Source of the DNA: Candidatus Pacearchaeota archaeon
Lineage (GTDB): Archaea; Nanobdellota; Nanobdellia; Pacearchaeales; GW2011-AR1
Direction of reading: 5' to 3'
DNA: 5,073 nt
NCBI GenBank assembly: GCA_002687255.1
Contig: NYZR01000028.1
Location: forward strand, 4,114-9,186
Position 1 is the stretch's first letter, and every line of letters starts with the position of its first letter. The notes under the pieces are model-generated. The model saw only the letters and a list, made by a program, of their open reading frames with translations. It did no database searches and was not told the DNA's origin. A program made the translations under genes and the position numbers. Shown piece after piece: positions 1-4,909 of this stretch.

Positions 1-50
1 CGTTAACTCTGCTTACAGAAAATCACTTTCATGAAAAAGAGACAGAATGA

Positions 51-58
51 TTTATTAA
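51..58 (+). promoter_or_regulatory. TATA box of the histidine phosphatase gene
   Basis: The A/T-rich octamer TTTATTAA begins 29 bases before the ATG at 80. This is the archaeal TATA-to-start distance expected when transcription begins at or next to the start codon. No Shine-Dalgarno sequence precedes the ATG, so the mRNA is probably leaderless. The rest of bases 1-79 holds nothing else that I can support. Confidence 0.6.
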
Positions 59-79
59 CACCTCTTCTTATCAAAGACA

Positions 80-634
80 ATGAAAATCTTGATGGTAAGA
101 CATGCACACTCCGTGGGAAATGAAATGAAAATCATAGATTCTTCCGCAGCAAAATTTGACTTAGGACTATCTGAAAAAGGAAAAGAACAAGCTCAAGAAC
201 TCATTCCAAAACTGAACAAGTATAAAATTGATGCATTTATTGTCAGCTCGCTGAAAAGAACAATAGACACCATAACTCCCTTTTTAGAAACAATATCAAA
301 TCCAGCAGTCACAATCAACGATCTGACACTAGAAAGAGATGCAGGAGAATTTATTGGAAAGCCTCTAGTGGAAATGAAAGAATACTTGGAGAAAGAGAAG
401 GTCGACAGGGTCTCATTCAAACCAAAAAACGGAGAATCGATTTTAGAAGTCTACCAAAGGGCCAAGAAGTTTCTAGAATTTCTAAAATCAGAATTTGCCA
501 ATAAAAACGTTTTAATCTGCGGACATAAAAACTTCCTCATGTGTCTGAAAATACTCATAGAAAACAAAGACATCAAGGATTATTATTCCTTCGAACCAAT
601 AAAAAATAATGAGATCTTCGAATTAGAGGCCTAG
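80..634 (+). CDS. Histidine phosphatase family protein (phosphoglycerate mutase-like)
   Basis: A 184-residue protein of the phosphoglycerate mutase/histidine phosphatase superfamily, probably a cytoplasmic phosphomonoesterase; its substrate cannot be read from the sequence. The N-terminal signature is RHAHSVGN (7-14): H8 is the expected phosphorylated histidine, R7 its partner, and Ala replaces the usual Gly of RHG. R60 in SSLKRT matches the family's second phosphate-binding Arg. E85 in LERDAGEFIG (84-93) matches the general acid, and NGES (117-120) the usual P-x-GES stretch. The second catalytic His is H149 in GHKNF, where families typically have SHGG, so K150 at this spot is unusual. No signal peptide or membrane segment is visible. 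The length suits a single-domain phosphatase. The gene stands alone behind its own TATA box, 36 bases upstream of the next gene. Its + strand has more G than C, unlike the following operon. Confidence 0.88.
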   Translation: MKILMVRHAHSVGNEMKIIDSSAAKFDLGLSEKGKEQAQELIPKLNKYKIDAFIVSSLKRTIDTITPFLETISNPAVTINDLTLERDAGEFIGKPLVEMKEYLEKEKVDRVSFKPKNGESILEVYQRAKKFLEFLKSEFANKNVLICGHKNFLMCLKILIENKDIKDYYSFEPIKNNEIFELEA

Positions 635-640
635 CACTAT

Positions 641-648
641 TTTTAAAA
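641..648 (+). promoter_or_regulatory. TATA box of the deacylase-nuclease-secreted protein operon
   Basis: TTTTAAAA begins 30 bases before the ATG at 671, giving a leaderless start. The whole spacer after the phosphatase stop (635-670) is only 36 bases, so this T-run may also end the upstream transcript. The two downstream genes overlap one another and have no room for separate promoters, so this is probably the promoter for all three. Confidence 0.6.
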
Positions 649-670
649 ACTTCCATCTTCAACCAATAAA

Positions 671-1147
671 ATGGATCCAATACTAAAAGCCTACCTAAAA
701 AAACACAACATCCAATACCAATCCTACGAACATCCAGAAGTTTTTACGGTAGAAGAAGCAAAAGCAACAAAAGAACAAATTCCTGCGCAACATGCTAAAT
801 GTCTCTTCCTCAAATCCAACACAGGAGCATTCTATCTCGTAGGCATGAAAGCAGACAAACGCCTCGACATCAACACTCTACAAAAAACGCTCCAAGTCAA
901 AAAACTCCGCTTCGCCTCAGCAGAAGAACTCTTACAAAAACTAAAACTCACGCCAGGCTCCGTCTCCATCTTCGGCCTCATCCACTCCGAAAAAGTCATC
1001 TTTCTCCTAGACGAAGAAGTCTGGCGCTCCGATTCTGTGGGCTTCCACCCCAACATCAACACCGCAACGCTCGTCCTCGACCACGACAACCTCGAGAAGT
1101 ATTATGACTCTCTACTAAACGAAAAACGTATCGTGGAGCTACTGTGA
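671..1147 (+). CDS. YbaK/ProX-type aminoacyl-tRNA deacylase (trans-editing enzyme)
   Basis: A 158-residue stand-alone protein resembling the YbaK/EbsC and PrdX (prolyl-tRNA editing, INS-like) domain. The family hydrolyses mischarged aminoacyl-tRNA in the cytoplasm, most often Ala- or Cys-tRNA(Pro); which substrate applies here is not certain. Visible family features are HAKCLFLK (41-48), where K43 aligns with the conserved catalytic-pocket lysine; ADKRLD (61-66); TPGSVSIFGL (94-103), the glycine/proline loop that shapes the pocket; and GFHPNINTATL (124-134), containing H126 and N128. These match the PrdX branch better than bacterial YbaK, and length and order are complete. The ATG is fixed by the TATA box at 641-648. 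Its TGA stop (1145-1147) overlaps the GTG start of the next gene by four bases (GTGA), which indicates co-transcription and probable translational coupling. Confidence 0.9.
   Translation: MDPILKAYLKKHNIQYQSYEHPEVFTVEEAKATKEQIPAQHAKCLFLKSNTGAFYLVGMKADKRLDINTLQKTLQVKKLRFASAEELLQKLKLTPGSVSIFGLIHSEKVIFLLDEEVWRSDSVGFHPNINTATLVLDHDNLEKYYDSLLNEKRIVELL
1135..1138 (+). promoter_or_regulatory. Shine-Dalgarno-like site before the nuclease GTG
   Basis: GGAG lies 5 bases before the GTG at 1144, inside the end of the deacylase gene. An internal operon gene cannot be leaderless, so a ribosome-binding site here fits and supports GTG as the true start. Confidence 0.45.
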
Positions 1148-1887
1148 AACGCCGCCACGCCCTCCTCCTCGCAGCCTTAATCACAGGGCTCATAGCATCT
1201 AATCTAGCCATCCTAGAACTCCAAACACAAGAAAACAAAGCCCAAATAACCATTGCAAGAGTCATCGATGGAGACACCATAGAAACCTCCGAAGGAGAAA
1301 AAATAAGACTCCTGAATATCAACACCCCAGAAAAAAACAAGCCAGGCTATGACCAAGCAACCAACTTCCTAAAACAATTCGAAAACCGCTCCGTTCAAAT
1401 AGAAGATCTTGGCGCCGACAAATACCAACGAACATTAGCAAGAATTTACACACCTGAATACCTAAATCTCAAAATCATCCAAGAAGGACTAGCCGTCAAA
1501 TTTCTCGTAGATGAATCAGAAACCAAACTCTTCGCCTCCGCAGAAGCAGAAGCAATCCAACAACAAAAAGGAATTTGGAAGCACGCTCCAGAATTCAACT
1601 GCATCCAATCAGACATAGATGAAAAAGCAGAGGTAATCACTCTAAAAAATACCTGCCGCCCAATAGCTCTGGAAGGCTGGATCCTCAAAGACGAAAGTAG
1701 AAAAACCTATAACTTCCACAACACTACCATAACAAGCATAATCATCGTGCATTCAGGAAAAGGAACGAATGACCAAGAAAACAAATACTGGAACCTCAAC
1801 ACCAACGTCTGGAACAACAACCGAGACACGCTCTATCTTTTTGATAGCGCTGGCCGCATCGTGCATACTCATCCTTACGGCTACTAA
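1144..1887 (+). CDS. Membrane-directed thermonuclease (SNase) with C-terminal lamin-tail domain
   Basis: A 247-residue nuclease predicted to act outside the cell or anchored to the membrane. Residues 1-24 hold a basic N-terminus (KRRH) and a hydrophobic helix without a clear cleavage site or lipobox, so it may be a signal anchor. Residues about 36-148 form the SNase domain: VIDGDT (40-45; D42 and D44 align with D19 and D21 of Staphylococcus aureus nuclease), IRLLNINTPE (54-63; R55 and E63 match catalytic R35 and E43) and DKYQRTLARIY (92-102; R96 matches R87). N60 replaces the calcium ligand D40. SNase enzymes cut DNA and RNA using calcium. Residues about 152-245 resemble a lamin-tail domain: EGWIL (177-181), HSGKGTND (203-210), a VWNNNRDTLYLFD strand pair (222-234) and only two cysteines, C153 and C171, which could form a disulfide. 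The start is GTG, supported by GGAG five bases upstream. The 3' end overlaps the next gene by about 119 bases. Confidence 0.9.
   Translation: MKRRHALLLAALITGLIASNLAILELQTQENKAQITIARVIDGDTIETSEGEKIRLLNINTPEKNKPGYDQATNFLKQFENRSVQIEDLGADKYQRTLARIYTPEYLNLKIIQEGLAVKFLVDESETKLFASAEAEAIQQQKGIWKHAPEFNCIQSDIDEKAEVITLKNTCRPIALEGWILKDESRKTYNFHNTTITSIIIVHSGKGTNDQENKYWNLNTNVWNNNRDTLYLFDSAGRIVHTHPYGY
1761..1764 (+). promoter_or_regulatory. Possible ribosome-binding site for the ATG at 1769
   Basis: AGGA within AAAAGGAACG lies 4 bases before the ATG. It favours this start over an in-frame TTG at 1841, which has only pyrimidine-rich sequence upstream. The same bases encode the conserved SGKGTND of the lamin-tail domain, so the purine run may exist for protein reasons alone. 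Confidence 0.35.
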
Positions 1888-2527
1888 CGTTTCAGCCGCA
1901 CTGACCATCGACCTCACAACCCCTTCAGAAGTCAAGATCAACGACTCCTTCGACGTCACCATCGCAGCAGACACCTCTGACAAACACGACGTCAAACTCT
2001 TTGTCTACCAAGACAGTTACAGCGACATTATCTCGGAAATAAAAAAGAGCGGCGACTGGAGCAACCCTTTCTATTACACCAAGGAAGCATTCCCAGACCA
2101 AAAGACCTTCCAACTTCGTGTTCTCGAGGCTCCCGGAACAAGAGAACTCTGCGTCAGACTGAGAAAGACAGGGGGCTCGTCCTTTGATCAAACCTGCACG
2201 AATATCACCCTCATCGCATCCCAAACAGAAAGTAACGAGGATGAAGACCAACAAGACAACACCGAAGAGGAAGAAGAATCAGAACAGAATGAGGAAGAGG
2301 ACAAGCAAGAACCGGAAGACAACACAGGCGAAGCCTCACCTTCAGCAACACCCCTCACATTACCTTCAACTTCAGGAGAGCAAATCATCCTCAATCCCTC
2401 ACAAGAGCAACCCTCAAAAGAAGAAGTCTTCATCACTCAAGACGAAAAACACAGGCGTTATCTCATCTATAGCTTCACGGCCTTCACCCTCATCATTATT
2501 CTTCTCCTCGCCCTCCGAAAGCTTTAA
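1769..2527 (+). CDS. Secreted, tail-anchored protein with an acidic linker, function unknown
   Basis: I do not recognise this 252-residue protein. It starts with a polar Thr/Ser-rich stretch (1-20) containing K3 and K4, then R21 and a hydrophobic signal segment (about 22-41) ending in NVSA, with cleavage likely near A43/A44. Residues 45-150 are beta-rich and probably an Ig-like or similar sandwich; C128 and C143 could pair as a disulfide. Residues 154-184 form a highly acidic, disordered linker of Glu, Asp, Gln and Asn, followed by a Ser/Thr/Pro-rich stretch (185-220). A hydrophobic helix (about 231-249) ends in RKL, so the protein should sit in the membrane with most of it outside. The +1 frame relative to the nuclease gene and the 119-base overlap place it in the same operon, suggesting a partner or surface neighbour of the nuclease. 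The start is uncertain: TTG at 1841 would give a shorter signal without positive charge. Confidence 0.75.
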   Translation: MTKKTNTGTSTPTSGTTTETRSIFLIALAASCILILTATNVSAALTIDLTTPSEVKINDSFDVTIAADTSDKHDVKLFVYQDSYSDIISEIKKSGDWSNPFYYTKEAFPDQKTFQLRVLEAPGTRELCVRLRKTGGSSFDQTCTNITLIASQTESNEDEDQQDNTEEEEESEQNEEEDKQEPEDNTGEASPSATPLTLPSTSGEQIILNPSQEQPSKEEVFITQDEKHRRYLIYSFTAFTLIIILLLALRKL

Positions 2528-2558
2528 CACCTTCACACAGCCTGCTGTTGAAGGTCTC

Positions 2559-2581
2559 AAGGTTTTTGTTCCAAAAACCTT
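2559..2581. repeat. Perfect 10-bp inverted repeat (hairpin or operator) at a promoter
   Basis: AAGGTTTTTG (2559-2568), a TTC loop (2569-2571) and CAAAAACCTT (2572-2581) form a perfect hairpin. It lies 31 bases after the stop at 2527, so its RNA could mark the end of the upstream operon. Its right arm covers the TFB-recognition region and the first two bases of the next TATA box, so it could equally be a protein-binding operator. AAGGTYT occurs nearby at 2551-2557, 2559-2565 and 2585-2591, and inverted at 2575-2581. Confidence 0.6.
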
Positions 2582-2587
2582 TAAAAG
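2580..2587 (+). promoter_or_regulatory. TATA box of the lysine-tailed protein gene
   Basis: TTTAAAAG begins 28 bases before the ATG at 2608, giving a leaderless start. An A-rich stretch (2573-2577) sits where the TFB-recognition element is expected. The box decides the start: the open frame continues upstream to a TTG at 2548, but that extension would be encoded by the promoter itself. Confidence 0.6.
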
Positions 2588-2607
2588 GTCTTTTCCTAAA
2601 TCCAACC

Positions 2608-3111
2608 ATGCCGAAACTCAAAGCAGCACTCATCCTGGAAATCCTAGGCCGCCCCGAAGCGCATGTGAAAGAAGCACTCCAAACGCTTGTCCTAAAACTT
2701 GGCGCAGAAAAGGGCATCAAAATTTTGGAGAAAACAATCCATGACACCAAACCTCTCGAAGAAGCACCAAACATGTTTACCACTTTCGCCGAGCTTCTCG
2801 TAGAACTCGACGGCCTGGAAAACTATTTCGCCATCCTCTTCGCCTACATGCCCGCCCATGTCGAACTCATCGAACCAGAAAGTATAACTCTCTCAAACGC
2901 CAATCTCAACGAGCTCGCCAACAAACTCCTCTCCAGGCTCCATGAATACGACGCCGTCGTCAAAAAGAGCACCACCGAACGAGACATCTTGCTCCAAAAG
3001 CTCCAAGAAGTCGCCCCCCAATTGTTCAAAAAAGAACAAAAAGCGATAGAAAAAATCAACAATCCGAAGAAATCGAAAGCAAAAAAGAAACCAGGGAAGA
3101 AAAAGAAATAA
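2608..3111 (+). CDS. Small conserved-looking protein with a poly-lysine tail, function unknown
   Basis: A 167-residue protein with no signal peptide or membrane segment, presumably cytoplasmic. From memory it looks like a family recurring in Woesearchaeota-type DPANN genomes, but I can name no function. The N-terminal half (1-115) seems a compact alpha/beta domain with distinctive runs LEILGRPEAHVKEAL (10-24), EKTIHD (41-46), MFTTFAELLVELDGL (56-70), FAYMPAHVELIEPE (78-91) and LNELANKLLSRLH (100-112). Residues about 112-150 are helical and may be a coiled coil. Residues 154-167 contain 10 lysines in 14 positions, a disordered basic tail such as those on nucleic-acid- or ribosome-binding proteins; that role is inference. 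The start at 2608 is set by the TATA box at 2580-2587. The gene is transcribed separately from the upstream operon, and 37 bases separate it from the kinase-like gene. Confidence 0.8.
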   Translation: MPKLKAALILEILGRPEAHVKEALQTLVLKLGAEKGIKILEKTIHDTKPLEEAPNMFTTFAELLVELDGLENYFAILFAYMPAHVELIEPESITLSNANLNELANKLLSRLHEYDAVVKKSTTERDILLQKLQEVAPQLFKKEQKAIEKINNPKKSKAKKKPGKKKK

Positions 3112-3120
3112 CCTAAAAAA

Positions 3121-3128
3121 TTATATAA
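3121..3128 (+). promoter_or_regulatory. TATA box of the P-loop NTPase gene
   Basis: TTATATAA, preceded by the A-run CCTAAAAAA that could serve as a TFB site, begins 28 bases before the ATG at 3149 and only 22 before the in-frame ATG at 3143. The spacing matches the other promoters here only for the ATG at 3149. Confidence 0.65.
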
Positions 3129-3148
3129 CTTCAATGTAACCAATGCAC

Positions 3149-3655
3149 ATGAAAGTTTTAATAACAGGGCCGTGCGGTTCAGGAAAGACAACCATAATCA
3201 CTGAATTAACTAAGAAAGGGTATAAGACAAGCGCCGCACTAGAGAAAGAATTTTGGTTCGAGAAGGATGAAGTAGAGAGTTTTGAACACGGAATTATGAA
3301 CAACCGGATTAAGGTGTATAAGGAGCTCCAAGGAAAAGGGCTGGTCTTCTTTGACAGAGGAGTAGTCGATCCGATAGCTTACAGAAAATATGAAGGGAAC
3401 GAAATCCCCTCAGAATTTGATGAGATAGCCAAGAAATATCTGTATGATCTTGTTTTTGTCTTGAAACCGCTCGATACACATGAGCCAAACCCAGAACATG
3501 ATCACCTGATCAAGACACCAGAGGATGCTCAGAGATGGTTTGACCATATCCTAGAAACTTTGAACGAATATGGTTACGCCCCAATTATCATCGACAATCT
3601 TCCTGTTGAAGAGAGGATAGAATTCATACTTGACCAGGTTAAAAAATCTACTTAA
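3149..3655 (+). CDS. P-loop NTPase, probable small-molecule kinase (AAA_28/NadR-like)
   Basis: A 168-residue cytoplasmic nucleotide-binding protein. Numbered from the ATG at 3149, the Walker A motif is GPCGSGKTT (7-15). The segment GLVFFDRGVVDPIAY (about 63-77) has the hydrophobic strand plus DRGxxD found in AAA_28 and nucleoside or nucleotide kinase-like families. Later parts, LYDLVFVLKPLD and the C-terminal TPEDAQRWFDHILETLNEYGY followed by EERIEFIL, also fit AAA_28, where the helix carries lid or phosphate-binding residues. Such proteins transfer phosphate to nucleosides, nucleotides or cofactors; the substrate here is unknown. The start at 3149 rather than 3143 follows from TATA spacing and makes MKVLITG the N-terminus, typical for the first beta strand. 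Its coding strand is G-rich, unlike neighbours on both sides, hinting at a different history. Its TAA stop (3653-3655) lies past the stop of the opposite-strand gene. Confidence 0.85.
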   Translation: MKVLITGPCGSGKTTIITELTKKGYKTSAALEKEFWFEKDEVESFEHGIMNNRIKVYKELQGKGLVFFDRGVVDPIAYRKYEGNEIPSEFDEIAKKYLYDLVFVLKPLDTHEPNPEHDHLIKTPEDAQRWFDHILETLNEYGYAPIIIDNLPVEERIEFILDQVKKST

Positions 3656-3658
3656 CCT
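3636..3658. terminator. Inverted repeat over two convergent stop codons, possible bidirectional terminator
   Basis: AGGTTAA (3636-3642) and TTAACCT (3652-3658) are perfect 7-bp arms around a 9-base loop. The repeat contains the TAA stop of the + gene and the TAG stop of the - gene (3650-3648). It is the only structured element between the convergent genes, so it may help end both transcripts. Archaeal terminators usually rely on T-runs, and none is strong here, so this is tentative. Confidence 0.3.
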
Positions 3659-4859
3659 TAGCAACGCTCTCTTTCAAACGGTCTCTCCCCCGTCCAGCAC
3701 GCTTATATTTAATCCCCAACACCAACAACACAATACCCACAACCAAAGCAATAATCCAGCCCCACACACTTCCCCCTTTCTTCTCCTCAACAGCAGCACA
3801 ACTACTCAGACAACACGACCCATCCAAACTCGAAGCGATCTCTCCAGAACACGATTCCCCTGCCCCACACACTTCCCCCTCTAACTCTTCACAAGTAAAC
3901 AGTCCTCCGCCGCCAAGATCATCCGCCTCTTCCTCCAACTCAGTAAACGTAATCGCAAACTCCAACTCTTGAACAACATCACCAGCTTCCAACCGAATGA
4001 CCTCAGTAAATCCTTCATCAGCAAATCCGATCAGCTTCACTTCCAGAGGATACGTCTCGCCAGCTTCAAGTCGATCCGGCAAGTCATCAATTTCAAAGAT
4101 ATCTCCATTGTAAATCCAGTGCAACTCATCAAGATCTTCCCCACCCTCATACGATACCACCAAGGGATAAAGCACTGAAATATCTCCACTCTCGGGAATC
4201 AACACCGATCGCTCAATCCGTCTCGGCAAGAACGAGATCTCCCGAACAACAACAGGCTCATCACGACCTTGAACAACTCCCCCACCTCTCAGAAAAGCAG
4301 GCACAGCATACTGTCCGACCTGAATCACCCGTTCCTCCTGATCAACATGTTTCAACGAAAGCGTAATCGTATTTGCTCCAGGTTCTAAAACATATTCCAA
4401 TTCCTCAGGAAAATCGACCGTAATCGTCTGCTCCTCATCCACATAAGAAATCACCTCAAAGGTAACTTCATCGGTCGCATCCACCGCTCCGGGCTTCACC
4501 GCATACGCTGTTTTATTCAGACCGACAGAAAAATTAGCAGATAAATCGACGACAGCAGGAACACCTCCCTCACTCACCACAATATCAGAGAATAAAACAG
4601 AATACTCCTCTTCATTTAGCGGCGCCAAAGCCCACACATGCCAGCTGCCTCCCAGGTTCACCACCTCAAACTCCAGCGGCACGAGGACGTGCCCTCGCTT
4701 GAACCCTATGTCCTCACGATCAATCTGCTCAAGAACTTTCCCTGCAACAGAAATCAAAATCGTCTCTCCCTGATCATACTCTTGATCCAACGAAAGCGAA
4801 GCCGCAGAAGCGGCGCTAACAAATAAAACCAACATCATGAAACCAACAAAAGTCCTCAT
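3648..4859 (-). CDS. Secreted membrane-anchored protein with beta-rich domains and a Cys-rich module
   Basis: A 403-residue surface protein of unknown role. Residues 1-20 are a classical signal peptide (MRTF, hydrophobic core, AASAA). Residues about 22-308 are rich in beta strands separated by loops, probably three Ig-like or similar domains (about 22-112, 113-205, 206-308); N109 and N115 lie in N-x-S/T glycosylation motifs. An acidic and glycine-rich linker (309-320) leads to a six-cysteine module with spacing C-x7-C-x5-C-x11-C-C-x3-C (C323, C331, C337, C349, C350, C354), likely three disulfides. I recall similar CSGE...CCL..C modules in other DPANN surface proteins. A transmembrane helix (about 365-383) and a basic cytoplasmic tail follow, so the protein is type I, mostly outside. 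The start is set by a TATA box 29 bases upstream that is shared with the divergent gene. The 3' end overlaps the kinase-like gene by 8 bases. Confidence 0.85.
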   Translation of the reverse strand: MRTFVGFMMLVLFVSAASAASLSLDQEYDQGETILISVAGKVLEQIDREDIGFKRGHVLVPLEFEVVNLGGSWHVWALAPLNEEEYSVLFSDIVVSEGGVPAVVDLSANFSVGLNKTAYAVKPGAVDATDEVTFEVISYVDEEQTITVDFPEELEYVLEPGANTITLSLKHVDQEERVIQVGQYAVPAFLRGGGVVQGRDEPVVVREISFLPRRIERSVLIPESGDISVLYPLVVSYEGGEDLDELHWIYNGDIFEIDDLPDRLEAGETYPLEVKLIGFADEGFTEVIRLEAGDVVQELEFAITFTELEEEADDLGGGGLFTCEELEGEVCGAGESCSGEIASSLDGSCCLSSCAAVEEKKGGSVWGWIIALVVGIVLLVLGIKYKRAGRGRDRLKESVAKVK

Positions 4860-4873
4860 CTCGATAAAACAGC

Positions 4874-4893
4874 GTAAAGCTATATAAACTTAC
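4874..4893. promoter_or_regulatory. Symmetric bidirectional promoter (BRE-TATA-BRE)
   Basis: One A/T core (TATATAAA at 4881-4888, read TTTATATA on the - strand) lies between two divergent start codons. Its first base is 29 bases from the + ATG at 4910 and 29 from the - ATG at 4859. GTAA at 4874-4877 and TTAC at 4890-4893 give each strand a GTAA sequence just upstream of the box, where TFB binds. The 20-base element matches its own reverse complement at 14 positions. Confidence 0.65.
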
Positions 4894-4909
4894 TTCTCCT
4901 CAACACAGA

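Noticed and set aside
31..123. A 30-codon open frame at the left edge
   Set aside because: Short, overlaps the phosphatase promoter and gene start in another frame, with no supporting signal.
1056..1340. Minus-strand open frame opposite the deacylase and nuclease genes
   Set aside because: Antisense shadow of two well-supported genes, rich in Ser and Arg as expected from reversed codons.
1837..1843. Programmed frameshift at CTTTTTG joining the nuclease to the next protein
   Set aside because: The nuclease's lamin-tail domain continues intact to its own stop, and the downstream frame begins with a signal peptide, so separate proteins are simpler.
1859..1864. Lipoprotein attachment site at the Cys in the downstream protein's signal segment
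   Set aside because: The residues before the Cys (AAS) are a weak lipobox and the hydrophobic core continues after it, so cleavage there is unlikely.
2548..2607. Upstream extension of the lysine-tailed protein from a TTG
   Set aside because: The extension would be encoded by the hairpin and TATA box; the ATG at 2608 fits the promoter spacing.
2184..2744. A 186-residue open frame on the + strand rich in Lys, Asn, Ser and Pro
   Set aside because: It is a frame shadow of the acidic linker and of the start of the lysine-tailed gene, crosses the promoter and hairpin, and shows no domain.
3143..3148. Earlier ATG two codons before the kinase-like start
   Set aside because: It is only 22 bases from the TATA box, and the family N-terminus begins at the MKVLITG strand.
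3969..4178. A 69-residue + strand open frame inside the secreted-protein gene
   Set aside because: Shadow of the minus-strand gene, with no promoter or recognisable domain.
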